From positions 1-64,000 of the forward strand of contig NZ_FOCV01000014.1 of the NCBI RefSeq assembly GCF_900110205.1: a DNA stretch of 64,000 bases. The letters run 5' to 3'. The position numbers were made by a program, and so were the translations under genes. The DNA is from Rhizobium tibeticum (GTDB lineage: Bacteria; Pseudomonadota; Alphaproteobacteria; Rhizobiales; Rhizobiaceae). The notes under the pieces are model-generated. The model was not told the origin of the DNA. It was given only the letters and a program-made list of their open reading frames with translations, and did no database searches. This document shows positions 20,795-30,278 of this stretch, piece after piece; position 1 is the first letter of the stretch; every line of letters begins with the position of its first letter.

Positions 20795-23393
20795 AACTGT
20801 CGAGCGTCTCCTTGACGACGACAGCAAGCTGCTTCAGGGAGAACGGCTTCGGCAGGAAGCCGAACTTGGAATCCGGCGGCAGGTTGCGCGCGAATGCATC
20901 TTCGGCATAGCCCGAAACGAAGATGAACTTCAGGTCCGGATAGGTCTTGCGCAGTTCGCGCAGCAGCGATGGACCATCCATCTCCGGCATGACCACATCC
21001 GAGACGACGATGTCGACCTTGCCCTCGAGCTCGTCCATGATATCGAGCGCCTCGACGCCAGAGCCGGCCTCGTAAACCGTATAGCCGCGGGTCTCGAGCA
21101 TGCGCTTGCCGCCCCGGCGTACTGCTTCCTCATCCTCGACGAGCAGAATGACGGCAGATCCCGTCAGATCCTCGGGTTGCTCCGACGGTGTCGGCGCCTG
21201 TTCAGCGGGCGCGCCCATGGCGGGCGTGACAGCGTCAGCTTCCGCGGCAACAGCCAGCTCGACCATGTGGCGCGGCAGGAAGACGCGGAAAGTCGTACCC
21301 TTGCCGACTTCCGACTCCGGCTGAATGTAGCCGCCCGACTGCTTGACGATGCCGTAGACCATCGCGAGACCAAGGCCCGTTCCCTTGCCCACCTCCTTCG
21401 TCGTGAAGAAGGGCTCGAAGATCTTGTCCATGATCTCGGGCGCGATGCCGGTCCCGTTGTCTGAAACCTCGATGAGAACCATGTCCTCGTGCGGCATGTA
21501 GGAGTAATTGAATGCTGCCACCTCCTCCGCCGTTGCGTTCTTCGTGCGAAGTGTCAGCTTGCCGCCCTGCGGCATGGCATCGCGCGCGTTGACGCAGAGG
21601 TTGATAAGCACCTGCTCGAACTGCGACAGGTCGGTCTTAACAGGCCAGAGATCGCGGCCGTACTCGACGTCAAGCTTCACATTCGTGCCGGAAAGCAGGC
21701 GGTCGACCAGCATCCTGAGGTCGCCGACGACATCGGTCAGATTGAGCACCGTTGGCCGCATCGTCTGCTTGCGCGAGAACGCCAGCAGTTGCCGAACGAG
21801 CACGGCGGCACGATTGGCGTTGCGCTTGATTTCCATCAGGTCGGCAAAGCCAGGGTCGGCCGGTCGCGCCTGCAGCAGCAAATGATCGGACGACAGCAAA
21901 ATGGCCGTCAGAACGTTGTTGAAGTCGTGCGCGATGCCGCCGGCGAGGGTGCCGACGGCGTTCATCTTCTGCGTCTGCGCCATCTGCGCCTCGAGCGCCT
22001 TCTGCTCCGTCACCTCGACGGCATAGACGATCGCGGCCTCTTCCGGCGCCTCATCGCTCTGGTCGATCACCGCATTGACGTAGAAACGGAAATGGCGGGC
22101 TTCATCCGTTGGTGTGCGGGAGTCTATTGGAGGGATATCGCCCTGCCGGTCCTTCGCCGCCGCAAGCGCCTGCTGCAGCTTCGACTTGTCACTGTCCTGA
22201 ACAATGACTTCGAGCAAAGCGCCGTTCTCCACATCATTCCGGGAGACTATCCCGGAAAACAGCTTCAGGAACGGCGCATTGGTGCGCAGGATGCGGCCTT
22301 CGCCGTCCACCGAGGCAATCGCCATCGGCGTGTTGTTGAAGAAACGGGTGAACCGCATCGCAGCCGCCGACGCGGACTGATCGCTCTCACCGCTCTTCTG
22401 GCGCGTGAGCACAATCGACCGGCTTTCTCCAGGCGCACCATCGCGCATCGACGTCACGCTGTGGACGATCTGCGCCGGCAGGCTCTGACCGTTCATCTTT
22501 TTCAGGTCGAGATCGAGCGTCACGGTCTTCTTCAGGCCCGGATCGGCCTGCACCGACTGAATGAGTGCAAGTCCCTCGCCGGCAACGAAATCGCCAATCG
22601 TTACCGAACCGGGAACGAATTTGGTGAGATCGATGCCGAGCCATTCCGCCAGTGTTGCGTTGAGATAGAAGATCTCCCCTTTGCGGCCGGCTGAAAAGAA
22701 CCCGGCCGGTGCGTGGTCGAGATAGTCGATCGCATTCTGTAACTCCTTGAAGAACCGCTCCTGGTCGTCGCGCTCGGAGGTGATGTCGCTGATCTGCCAG
22801 ATATGCAGCGGCTTGCGCCCGATCTCCTCGCTGTGCAGGCTCCGCGCTTTCAGGCGGTACCAATGCGCTCCGGCACTGTTCGTTGAAGGGCCAAGCGACC
22901 GCAACAGGCGGAATTCCTCGCTGCCCTCTCGGCCTTCACGCAGCCCGTTGGAGAGACGATAGAGCGCTTCGTTCGACTCCCTATGCCGCGACAGCAGCGC
23001 TTCAAGCGTCTGAACCTCCGTCGACTTGCGGGCACCGGTCAGTTCGCCGTAGGCCGCATTCGCATAAACGATGCGACCCTTCTCGTCAGTTATAAGAGAC
23101 CCATCGGGGTGGCTGTTCAAGAATGCTCGCGCCAGGCTGTCGGACTGCCGTTGTGGCATGACTTCGATAAAGCCGATCACCGACGACACGAGGAAGAAAA
23201 TCCCGACCATGGCAAGCACGCCGAGAACGCCGAGTACCATTTCATTGTCCAAAGAACTCTTGAAAACGACAAACGCGGCGGCTGCGCCGATGAGCACAAG
23301 CGCAAGCAGGATGATGCGCAAAGCCGTTCCCGTGCGCCCCCCGCGGTCCAAGAGCGGTTCGCTATAATCGTCGGCCTGACGCGGTCTCGTCAT
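20793..23393 (-). CDS. cckA: Hybrid sensor histidine kinase CckA
   Basis: The 866-residue inner-membrane kinase heads the CckA-ChpT-CtrA/CpdR relay that controls the alphaproteobacterial cell cycle. Two membrane helices (about 25-45 and 53-73) are followed by PAS-type sensor domains and then HisKA with the phospho-acceptor at H489 in [14 protein letters not shown]. HATPase boxes follow ([33 protein letters not shown]). A C-terminal receiver has the acceptor D799 in [12 protein letters not shown]. The absence of a periplasmic loop of any size fits CckA. It is monocistronic, between psuG and the FliO-like gene. Confidence 0.95.
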   Translation of the reverse strand: MTRPRQADDYSEPLLDRGGRTGTALRIILLALVLIGAAAAFVVFKSSLDNEMVLGVLGVLAMVGIFFLVSSVIGFIEVMPQRQSDSLARAFLNSHPDGSLITDEKGRIVYANAAYGELTGARKSTEVQTLEALLSRHRESNEALYRLSNGLREGREGSEEFRLLRSLGPSTNSAGAHWYRLKARSLHSEEIGRKPLHIWQISDITSERDDQERFFKELQNAIDYLDHAPAGFFSAGRKGEIFYLNATLAEWLGIDLTKFVPGSVTIGDFVAGEGLALIQSVQADPGLKKTVTLDLDLKKMNGQSLPAQIVHSVTSMRDGAPGESRSIVLTRQKSGESDQSASAAAMRFTRFFNNTPMAIASVDGEGRILRTNAPFLKLFSGIVSRNDVENGALLEVIVQDSDKSKLQQALAAAKDRQGDIPPIDSRTPTDEARHFRFYVNAVIDQSDEAPEEAAIVYAVEVTEQKALEAQMAQTQKMNAVGTLAGGIAHDFNNVLTAILLSSDHLLLQARPADPGFADLMEIKRNANRAAVLVRQLLAFSRKQTMRPTVLNLTDVVGDLRMLVDRLLSGTNVKLDVEYGRDLWPVKTDLSQFEQVLINLCVNARDAMPQGGKLTLRTKNATAEEVAAFNYSYMPHEDMVLIEVSDNGTGIAPEIMDKIFEPFFTTKEVGKGTGLGLAMVYGIVKQSGGYIQPESEVGKGTTFRVFLPRHMVELAVAAEADAVTPAMGAPAEQAPTPSEQPEDLTGSAVILLVEDEEAVRRGGKRMLETRGYTVYEAGSGVEALDIMDELEGKVDIVVSDVVMPEMDGPSLLRELRKTYPDLKFIFVSGYAEDAFARNLPPDSKFGFLPKPFSLKQLAVVVKETLDS

Positions 23394-23680
23394 CTATTCC
23401 CTCGCATGGCCTGCCGGGCTTCACTCGTAACAGCGAGACAAAGCAGGAATCAGGCGTCTTTTCCTTCTTACCAATTTGCGGTCTCTGCAAAAACACTGGT
23501 CTCTGTGAAGACTGATTGAATTCACAGCGAAGAGCGCCAATTTCGCCATTAAAATGCGTTGTTAAGAAAGCATGTTCGAATTCCACTTCGGGTTGGCATG
23601 ACTGGACAAGGCCAACGGGACTTGTCTACGAAGTGGTAAAGTCGCCAGCTGGTTCAAAACCGCGAAGGGAGTAAGCCAAT

Positions 23681-24694
23681 ATGTTCGATGATCTCATGGG
23701 AGCCTATGGGAGCCGCTTCCTTCTGGCCGCCGGCGGCGTCGGCATAGCTCTATTGCTGCTGATTGTCGTGCTCTGGATCATGCGCAGCCGCGCGCCTTCG
23801 CCCTTTGTGCGCGGCGGCCGCAATCGCCAGCCGCGGCTGCAGGTTCTTGATGCGGCGGCTGTCGATGCGCGCAGGCGTCTCGTCCTCGTCCGGCGGGACG
23901 ACGTCGAGCATCTGATCATGATCGGCGGACCGACCGATGTCGTCATCGAGAGCCGAATTGGCGAGGCTGCCGACGCGGAATCGCCTGAGACGGCGGATCA
24001 ACCTGCTCGGGCTTCGGCTCCGGCTCCAGTCCCTGTCCCCGTGATGCCGCTGCAGCTCGAGGCGACGTCCGAGGCGCCCGCGCCTGTTCGCATCGCGCCG
24101 GCTGAACCACAGAATGCGCCGGTCCGCAGCCACACGCCAGCTGAACCCTACGTGCCCGAACGCGCGCCGATCGAAGCCCGACCCGAGCCGGTAATCGTCG
24201 CCACGCCGCCCTCGTCTCCGCCTGTTATCGCCGAACGTGAACGTGCGCCGCGCCCGGCGCCGTCGTTCGAGCCGCGACCGGAACCGCGTCAGGCGCCTGC
24301 GCCGATCGAGGCCTCGGTTGCCGCAGACATCCTCGATTCCGCCCGCCAGCGCGTGTTGCCGCAACAGCGCACCGAGCCACAGCTCACCCCGCCCTCCGTC
24401 CAGAACACGCCCGCGCCGGTGCAGCCCGCATCGGCATTCGTCGAAGTTGGCACGCTGGCGCCTGCAGTGCAGCCGAGCGACTTCCAGCGCATACTCGAGG
24501 AGGAGATGACGAGCACGCTTGCCGCCGAGCGCATCGTGCCGGCACCACAAGCGCCCGCGGCAAGGCCTAGCCCGGCGCCCGGAAACCTGCCTCGCCGTGA
24601 CCCTGACATGGCCCCGCTCACCGGCGCAGATGCCGCACTTCAGAATGAAGTCGCCCGCATCTTCGGCGAGATGAGCGTCAATCGCGACAAATAG
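23681..24694 (+). CDS. FliO-like single-span membrane protein with Pro/Ala-rich tail
   Basis: The 337-residue protein starts with a short N-terminal segment and one strong membrane helix (about 11-35). A block at 52-92 (RLQVLDAAAVDARRRLVLVR, then HLIMIGGPTDVVIES) matches in pattern the FliO domain of the flagellar export apparatus. From about 100 to 310 it is proline/alanine-rich and probably disordered. A short conserved-looking end follows (NEVARIFGEMSVNRDK). FliO-like function is an inference. No other flagellar gene is nearby. The first ATG at 23681 follows AAGGGAGTAAGCCAAT. Confidence 0.6.
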   Translation: MFDDLMGAYGSRFLLAAGGVGIALLLLIVVLWIMRSRAPSPFVRGGRNRQPRLQVLDAAAVDARRRLVLVRRDDVEHLIMIGGPTDVVIESRIGEAADAESPETADQPARASAPAPVPVPVMPLQLEATSEAPAPVRIAPAEPQNAPVRSHTPAEPYVPERAPIEARPEPVIVATPPSSPPVIAERERAPRPAPSFEPRPEPRQAPAPIEASVAADILDSARQRVLPQQRTEPQLTPPSVQNTPAPVQPASAFVEVGTLAPAVQPSDFQRILEEEMTSTLAAERIVPAPQAPAARPSPAPGNLPRRDPDMAPLTGADAALQNEVARIFGEMSVNRDK

Positions 24695-24713
24695 TGGACC
24701 GACCGAACAAAGC

Positions 24714-24747
24714 AAAAGGGCACCGCGGTTTGCGCGGTGCCCTTTTT
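24714..24747. terminator. Bidirectional terminator between FliO-like gene and dksA
   Basis: A 13-bp stem (AAAAGGGCACCGC 24714-24726, GCGGTGCCCTTTT 24734-24746) has T-runs at both ends: TTTTT on plus after the FliO-like gene and TTTT on minus after dksA. It serves both convergent genes. Confidence 0.85.
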
Positions 24748-24765
24748 GTTGTCAGAATGTCGGGC

Positions 24766-25185
24766 TCATTCGTCCCGGTAGACCTTTTCCCGGCGCTCGT
24801 GCCGTTCTTGGGCCTCGATCGAGAGCGTCGCGATCGGTCGAGCGTCAAGCCGCTTGAGGCCGATTGGCTCGCCGGTCTCCTCGCAATAGCCGTAGGTGCC
24901 GTCTTCGATGCGTTGCAGTGCTGCGTCGATCTTGGAAATCAGCTTTCTCTGGCGGTCGCGGGCACGCAATTCGATAGCCCGGTCGGTTTCGGACGATGCC
25001 CTGTCAGCAAGATCCGGGTGGTTTGCGCTTTCCTCCGCCAGGTGGTCGAGGGTTTCGCGCGCCTCTCTCAGAATATCGTTCCTCCAGGCGACCAGCTTGG
25101 CTCTGAAATAAGCCCGCTGATTACCGTTCATGAACTCTTCCTCTTCCGAGGGTACGTAGTTGCTAAGATCGATCTTCTCACTCAA
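24766..25185 (-). CDS. dksA: DksA-type RNA polymerase-binding transcription factor
   Basis: The 139-residue protein acts with ppGpp in the RNA polymerase secondary channel. The coiled-coil tip aspartates are present (PDLADRA; D58 and D61 by my count), followed by LELR-like helix sequence and YGYCEETGEPIGLKRLDARP. The zinc finger is degraded: only C101 of the usual four cysteines remains; the other positions read T, S and A. TTG 25185 is the likely start. It gives MSEKIDLSNYVPSEEEEF, the rhizobial N-terminus, and AGGAG stands 7 bases upstream. The ATG at 25206 has no such site. Confidence 0.9.
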   Translation of the reverse strand: MSEKIDLSNYVPSEEEEFMNGNQRAYFRAKLVAWRNDILREARETLDHLAEESANHPDLADRASSETDRAIELRARDRQRKLISKIDAALQRIEDGTYGYCEETGEPIGLKRLDARPIATLSIEAQERHERREKVYRDE

Positions 25186-25192
25186 CGCGATT

Positions 25193-25197
25193 CTCCT
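25193..25197 (-). promoter_or_regulatory. Ribosome binding site that fixes the dksA TTG start
   Basis: AGGAG on the minus strand lies 7 bases before TTG 25185. This site, and the family N-terminus MSEKIDLSNY, decide against the upstream ATG at 25206. Confidence 0.75.
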
Positions 25198-25457
25198 GAA
25201 GAACATCTCATCTGGCGGGTGTATATCGCGAGGACTACCGTTGATTCAAGCCAAATACGCTAGGTAAACAGTTTTTTAAATCTGTCATATTTTTGAGCTA
25301 ACAGACTATTTTCTCACCACTATTCCGCCGGGCGCATATTCTCCTCCCGGTAACCCCCACTTTCATACCCCTGATTTGGCGGCAACACCTTCCGCTACGG
25401 TTGACGCACGGGCCGCTCACCCGCTACTGAAAAAGTCCCTTCGACGTGGATTTTCCT

Positions 25458-25955
25458 ATGGCTGCAATCACGCCTCCGCCCTCCCGGATTTATCTGCTGC
25501 GGCACGCCGAAGCCGCTTGGGCAGCACCTGGGCAGCGTGATTTCGACCGCCCCCTGAGCGAGAAAGGCTACGCGGACGCCGAGATCGTCGCCGACAAGGC
25601 GGCCGACAAGGGCTATCGGCCGGATCTGCTTCTCAGTTCGACAGCGGCGCGTTGCCGGGACACGGCGGATGCTGTGCACAGGGCTATGGGCTCTACGCTC
25701 GATCTTCGATTCGTCGACGAACTTTATAATGCCTCACCGGACATCTACCTCGAGATCATCGATGCGCAAGAAGGGGCCAGCTCGGTGATGCTCGTCGGCC
25801 ACAACCCGACCATGGAACAAACGCTAGAAGTGCTGATCGGCCACGAGGCGCTTTGTCAGGCACTGCCGAGCGGCTTTCCGGCTGCCGGCCTTGCAGTTCT
25901 GGACTATGACAGCAGGTTGGCAGGCTGGCGCCTTGTTGATTTCGTGATCGACTAA
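25458..25955 (+). CDS. SixA-like histidine phosphatase
   Basis: The 165-residue protein has the family RHG-type motif as LLRHAEAAW near the N-terminus, with the phospho-accepting His, and the second catalytic His in MLVGHNPTME. Early RPLSEKGYADA and STAARCRDTADAV are typical of SixA, which dephosphorylates histidine phosphotransfer domains or the PTSNtr phosphotransferase NPr. The partner is not set by sequence. ATG 25458 is used. A GTG at 25446 is also in frame. The 25186-25457 space is AT-rich and holds the divergent promoters of dksA and this gene. Confidence 0.82.
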   Translation: MAAITPPPSRIYLLRHAEAAWAAPGQRDFDRPLSEKGYADAEIVADKAADKGYRPDLLLSSTAARCRDTADAVHRAMGSTLDLRFVDELYNASPDIYLEIIDAQEGASSVMLVGHNPTMEQTLEVLIGHEALCQALPSGFPAAGLAVLDYDSRLAGWRLVDFVID

Positions 25956-26033
25956 GGTCTTTTCGCGGACCGTCTTTTCGCATCGACCTGCGGTTCCTAT
26001 ATGGCTTGTCACGACTAGAACCGGAACTCCGCC

Positions 26034-27509
26034 TTGCCGCCCAGCCTGACCTCCCTCTCCGATGACGCGCGCATCGCCCTGGACAATCTTGCGGACCGGG
26101 CATCGGGCCTGATCAATCCCACTGTGCGCCTTGGCGTCACCGGCCTCTCGCGTTCCGGCAAGACGGTCTTTATTTCCTCTCTGGTCCACAATCTTCTGCA
26201 CGGCGGCCGCGTGCCGCTCTTCGAGCCCGTGCAGTCCGGTCGTGTGTCGGCGGTGCGGCTTGAGCAGCAACCGGATGATGCCGTGCCGCGCTTCCAATAC
26301 GAAGATCATATCCGCTCTCTCGTGAAGGATCGCGTATGGCCCGATTCCACCCGGGCGATATCCGAATTGCGCATCACGCTCGAATATCAAAGTGCCAGCG
26401 CCTGGAACCGTCTCCTCTCGCCGGGTCGGCTGTCGATCGATATCGTCGATTATCCCGGCGAATGGCTTCTGGACCTGCCTTTGCTCGGAAAGGACTACCG
26501 CGCGTTCAGCGAGGAAACGATCGCCTTGGCGGGAACGGGCATACGTGGAGAACTCTCGCGCGATTGGCTGGCCCTCACCCACGCCACGGACGTTAACGCT
26601 TCAGCAGACGAAATGCGCGCCCGCGACCTCGCCACGTCTTTTGCCGATTACCTCAAGGCCTGCAAAGCCGACGAACGTTCGCTCTCCACACTTCCGCCTG
26701 GACGCTTTCTGCTGCCGGGCGATCTCGATGGCTCGCCCGCGCTCACCTTTGCGCCGCTCACGCCTCCACCGGAAGCCAAACCGCAAAAAGGATCGCTTTG
26801 GGCGATGATGGAGCGGCGCTACGAGGCCTATAAATCGGTCGTGGTGAAGCCTTTCTTTCGCGAACATTTCGCCCGCCTCGACAGACAGATTGTGCTCGTC
26901 GATGCGCTGCAGGCTATCAACCGCGGCCCGGAGGCAGTTCAGGACCTCGAGCGCGCCCTGACCGACGTTCTGGCGTGCTTTCGTCCGGGCACGAATTCAT
27001 GGCTGTCGTCATTGCTTGGCCGCCGTATCGATCGCGTACTCGTCGCGGCAACGAAGGCCGACCACCTGCACCATGAAAGCCATGACCGGCTCGACGCCCT
27101 CACCCGGCGCCTGGTCGATCGTGCCGTGCACCGCATTGGTATGGCAGGCGCAGGCATTGACGTCATGGCACTTGCCTCGGTCCGGGCCACGCGCGAAGCG
27201 ACTGTGAAACGCGATGGCCATGAGCTACCGGTTATTGTTGGAACACCGATGGAGGGTGAAACCATCGGCGCAGAATGCTTTGACGGCCTCAAGAAGACGG
27301 CGATATTTCCCGGCGATCTGCCGGAAGATCCGCAGAGCCTGTTCGAGCGCATAGAATCTGGAGATCGTGACGTCGCCCTGCCCGATGTCAGTGTCGTACG
27401 CTTTCGCCCACCGCACCTTGAAGAGACAGACGGCGGCATAAAGCTTTCGGTCCCGCATATTCGCCTCGACCGTGCCATGCAGTTTCTGTTCGGAGATCGC
27501 CTCGCATGA
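26034..27509 (+). CDS. YcjX-like P-loop ATPase/GTPase
   Basis: The 491-residue protein of the YcjX family (DUF463) has a Walker A GLSRSGKT at 37-44 and VDYPGEWLLDLPLLG further on as Walker B-like sequence. LVAATKADHLH is the nucleotide-specificity NKxD-like motif. In Gram-negative bacteria YcjX and YcjF form a conserved pair. The best documented link is to the phage-shock/envelope-stress neighbourhood in enterics. No pspABC genes are seen here. The start is TTG 26034 with GGAA eight bases upstream; no nearby ATG fits better. Confidence 0.8.
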   Translation: MPPSLTSLSDDARIALDNLADRASGLINPTVRLGVTGLSRSGKTVFISSLVHNLLHGGRVPLFEPVQSGRVSAVRLEQQPDDAVPRFQYEDHIRSLVKDRVWPDSTRAISELRITLEYQSASAWNRLLSPGRLSIDIVDYPGEWLLDLPLLGKDYRAFSEETIALAGTGIRGELSRDWLALTHATDVNASADEMRARDLATSFADYLKACKADERSLSTLPPGRFLLPGDLDGSPALTFAPLTPPPEAKPQKGSLWAMMERRYEAYKSVVVKPFFREHFARLDRQIVLVDALQAINRGPEAVQDLERALTDVLACFRPGTNSWLSSLLGRRIDRVLVAATKADHLHHESHDRLDALTRRLVDRAVHRIGMAGAGIDVMALASVRATREATVKRDGHELPVIVGTPMEGETIGAECFDGLKKTAIFPGDLPEDPQSLFERIESGDRDVALPDVSVVRFRPPHLEETDGGIKLSVPHIRLDRAMQFLFGDRLA

Positions 27510-28585
27510 TCAAGCCACCATCCGAACATCCCGCACACCGCGCGCCGGCTGCCTTTTCCTATGAGGAGGACGCACCGGCTCGGCCGACGACCGAAACCAA
27601 ACGTGGCCAGCGAAGACCGGGTAGCTTTACAGACGATATCGTGTTGACCGCTGACGAGGATGATCCTTTCCTCAATCCTGAGAAGGATGTCCCTCCAATT
27701 CCAGTCGCGGTCCCGCGCAATCGCGGCACCTCGTTTGCGAAAATCGCAGCGGCCGCGTTTGGCGTTCTCTTTTCGCTTGCCTTCGGCCTTTGGACTGACA
27801 GCCTTATCCGCAATCTCTTCAGCCGCGCAGATTGGCTAGGCTATACAGCGCTTGCGGCACTCGCAATCGGCGTGCTGGCGGTGATCACCATCGTTATCCG
27901 CGAGACAGCCGGAATGATGCGGCTAACGGCCGTGCAGGCGATCAAGAGCGAAGCCGAGGCCGCCATGGTGGAGACGAAGCCGGCGAAGGCGCGCGCGCTG
28001 GTCAAGCGGCTGGAAACCCTGCTCTCCGGCAAGCCCGAGACGGCCAAGGGCCGCGCCACGCTGAAAGGGACAGAGGGTGATATCATCGACGCGCCGCATC
28101 TCATCGCCCTTGCGGAACGCGAGCTTCTGGCGCCCCTCGACCGGCAGGCGCGCGCCTTGATCGTCAATGCTTCGAAGCGAGTCTCCATCGTCACCGCCGT
28201 CAGCCCGCGTGCCATCGTCGACTTGCTCTACGTGCTTTACGAGGCCGCCCGACTCGTCCGGGCTATGGCGGATCTCTACGGAGGGCGGCCGGGAACGCTC
28301 GGCATGATCAGGCTCATGCGAGACGTTTTGGCGCATCTTGCCGTGACCGGCTCGATTGCGGTCGGCGATAGCCTCGTGCAGCAGGTGCTTGGCCATGGGC
28401 TGGCGTCGAAGCTGTCGGCACGCCTCGGCGAAGGCGTCATCAACGGCCTGATGACGGCCCGCATCGGAATCGCCGCCATGGACCTTTGCCGTCCCCTTTC
28501 GTTCCATGCCCTGAAACGGCCGGGAATCGGCGACTTCATTGGGGACCTCGCGCCATCCATGACATCGCGTGATAAGAATTCCTGA
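27506..28585 (+). CDS. YcjF-like DUF697 membrane protein
   Basis: The 359-residue protein has a disordered, charged N-terminus (about 1-75) and two membrane helices (about 80-105 and 113-135). A soluble helical domain ends in glycine-rich hydrophobic segments (TGSIAVGDSLVQQVLGHGLASKLSARLGEGVINGLMTARIGI), as in the TIGR01620/DUF697 family. Its ATG overlaps the stop of the YcjX-like gene by four bases (ATGA), so the two are translationally coupled. Function in rhizobia is unknown. Confidence 0.82.
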   Translation: MIKPPSEHPAHRAPAAFSYEEDAPARPTTETKRGQRRPGSFTDDIVLTADEDDPFLNPEKDVPPIPVAVPRNRGTSFAKIAAAAFGVLFSLAFGLWTDSLIRNLFSRADWLGYTALAALAIGVLAVITIVIRETAGMMRLTAVQAIKSEAEAAMVETKPAKARALVKRLETLLSGKPETAKGRATLKGTEGDIIDAPHLIALAERELLAPLDRQARALIVNASKRVSIVTAVSPRAIVDLLYVLYEAARLVRAMADLYGGRPGTLGMIRLMRDVLAHLAVTGSIAVGDSLVQQVLGHGLASKLSARLGEGVINGLMTARIGIAAMDLCRPLSFHALKRPGIGDFIGDLAPSMTSRDKNS

Positions 28586-28794
28586 AGATTGAGAGTTTTG
28601 TCGTGCTTGCCACGCGCCAAACGACACCCGAAAATACTTGCCATGAATTCAAGGCGCTAGCGCTCCGGTATCGGCCTACGGCGGCTGTGGAACGCGCTGT
28701 TGTCAGCGCTTTCAGGCTTGCAGGAAACCAACCGTTAACCATTTTTCGGCAAAACTTGGGACCAGTTAAGCGATGGTGTCGCTAGGGAAAATCC

Positions 28795-29346
28795 ATGTAT
28801 TCACGCAAGTTTCTTCTTCTTTTCGGACTGGCTGCGGTGGCGTTGTCGCCGGTCGCCGACATGGCTCCTTCCGCAACAGCGGCAACACGTGACAAGGCCT
28901 TCTTCGAGTCCGTTGCCGGCGCCTGGAGAGGCCCCGGCGAGATCGTTGCCGGCAAGTACAAAGGCACGAAATTCACCTGCAATCTCGTCGGCGAACCGGT
29001 GAGCGCCGGCGGCACGGGCATCAAGCTTGACGGAAGCTGCAGGGTCGGCGTCTTCAAGCAGCCGATGACCGCGCTCATCACCCAGTCTGGCAATTCCTAC
29101 AAGGGCAAGTTCCTCGATGGCGCCGATGGCAAGGGACTCGACGTCATATCGGGTGCCGTTACCCAGGATACGGTGGTCGTCGGCCTCAACCGTTCCAAGC
29201 TTAACGGCGCCATGATCGCCCGCGTCCGCGACGACAAAACCATGAACGTTACCGTTTCGGTCAAGGTCGAAAGCCAGATGATCCCTGTTATCGGCCTGAC
29301 GCTCACGCGCCAAGTCGACGAAATCACCGTCGGTTCCGTCGAGTAG
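28795..29346 (+). CDS. Secreted protein of unknown function
   Basis: The 183-residue protein has a signal peptide (about 1-29: MYSRKFLLLFGLAAVALSPV, cleavage after ATA) and a mature beta-rich part. The segment around GAWRGPGEIVAGKYKGTKFTC and the late SQMIPVIGLTLTRQ look like a small lipocalin- or calycin-like periplasmic fold. I do not recognise a named family. Two cysteines (about 61 and 83) could pair. A TTAACCAT octamer (28735-28742) about 50 bases upstream is noted but not interpreted. A terminator follows. Confidence 0.65.
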   Translation: MYSRKFLLLFGLAAVALSPVADMAPSATAATRDKAFFESVAGAWRGPGEIVAGKYKGTKFTCNLVGEPVSAGGTGIKLDGSCRVGVFKQPMTALITQSGNSYKGKFLDGADGKGLDVISGAVTQDTVVVGLNRSKLNGAMIARVRDDKTMNVTVSVKVESQMIPVIGLTLTRQVDEITVGSVE

Positions 29347-29371
29347 GTTTTTTGGTGCGGGCCTTTTGAAG

Positions 29372-29393
29372 CGGCGGACTTTCCGCCGTTTTT
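29372..29393 (+). terminator. Terminator after the secreted-protein gene
   Basis: A 7-bp stem CGGCGGA/TCCGCCG (29372-29378, 29382-29388) with a 3-base loop runs into TTTTT. It ends 6 bases before the stop of convergent folK. Confidence 0.85.
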
Positions 29394-29398
29394 CTAGT

Positions 29399-29917
29399 TC
29401 AGGCCGCATGCCACCAGTTGCTGCTGTGATCGGCCACTTCGATCCCCTGCACATCGGCCTTCTCCAACCATTCGCGAACGGGTGCCCCGTGGACAAGCAG
29501 CTCCGGAGCAAAGTCGGCAAGTGGCATCAGAACGAAGCCGCGATCCTTCATGCGCGGGTGCGGAAGCTCCAGCCGTGGCGCGGATTGAACGACATCGGCA
29601 TAGGTCAGAATATCGATGTCGAGCGTCCGCGGCCCCCAGCGCTCGATACGCTCTCGTTTCATCCCCCGTTCGATATCCAGGCAGACATCGAGAAGCGCCT
29701 CCGGGCCAAGCGTCGTCTCGACGGCAGCGCAAGCGTTGAAGAAATAGGATTGGTCGGTCTTGCCCCAGGGCGGCGTGCGATAGAGCCGCGATACCGCAAC
29801 CACCCGGCAGTCGGGTCGCTGGTCAAGCGCTCTGAGAGCGACGGCTATTGCATGAATAGGCTTGCCGAGATTGCCCCCAAGGCCGAGCGTTGCCGTTTGG
29901 AAAATGACCTCAGGCAA
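29399..29917 (-). CDS. folK: 6-hydroxymethyl-7,8-dihydropterin pyrophosphokinase
   Basis: The 172-residue enzyme transfers pyrophosphate from ATP to hydroxymethyl-dihydropterin, the step before dihydropteroate synthase. LGLGGNLG opens the fold, and the family signature RWGPRTLDIDIL with the Mg2+-binding Asp pair follows, then LPHPRMKDRGFVL. It is the last gene of the folP-folB-folK operon. The start overlaps the end of folB by 8 bases. Confidence 0.95.
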   Translation of the reverse strand: MPEVIFQTATLGLGGNLGKPIHAIAVALRALDQRPDCRVVAVSRLYRTPPWGKTDQSYFFNACAAVETTLGPEALLDVCLDIERGMKRERIERWGPRTLDIDILTYADVVQSAPRLELPHPRMKDRGFVLMPLADFAPELLVHGAPVREWLEKADVQGIEVADHSSNWWHAA

Positions 29918-30278
29918 AGTGTTCGACGCTCACCTGAACGAAATCGAGAACGCCCGGCACCGGTGCGTTCGGCTTGCGGACTGTGATTTTTGCACGCTTG
30001 ATCTGCGGAAATTTCGAACTGAGCCCCTTGGCGATATCAAGCGCAAGCGCCTCGATCAGATAGCGACGCTTACCCGTGACGATCTCCTCGATCACGGTGA
30101 AGGCAATGCCATAGTTGACCGTGTCATTGATGGAATCGCTCTCCAGGGCATCGCCGGCGACGACATCGAGCTCGGCATCCACAAAGAAACGTTGGCCGAG
30201 GAACTCCTCTTCGTCATGAACGCCATGGCGGGCAAAGAAGGCGCAGTTCTGAAGCGTAATAGTGTACGTAGTGCTCAT
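29910..30278 (-). CDS. folB: Dihydroneopterin aldolase
   Basis: The 122-residue folate enzyme converts dihydroneopterin to hydroxymethyl-dihydropterin and glycolaldehyde. Motifs: FFARHGVHDEEEFLGQRFFVD near the N-terminus (catalytic and substrate residues), then TVNYGIAFTVIEEIV and LIEALALDIAKGL. The length is that of a single-domain FolB. Its ATG overlaps the folP stop (ATGA) and its end overlaps folK, showing a tightly coupled operon. Confidence 0.94.
   Translation of the reverse strand: MSTTYTITLQNCAFFARHGVHDEEEFLGQRFFVDAELDVVAGDALESDSINDTVNYGIAFTVIEEIVTGKRRYLIEALALDIAKGLSSKFPQIKRAKITVRKPNAPVPGVLDFVQVSVEHFA

Noticed and set aside
21489-22694. 401-residue plus-strand open frame inside cckA
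   Set aside because: Arg/His/Gln-rich composition typical of antisense frames in GC-rich DNA. No start site, no motif, entirely within cckA.
28735-28742. TTAACCAT octamer upstream of a secreted-protein gene
   Set aside because: It equals a CtrA half-site, but a single octamer is expected by chance in this much DNA. Not claimed.
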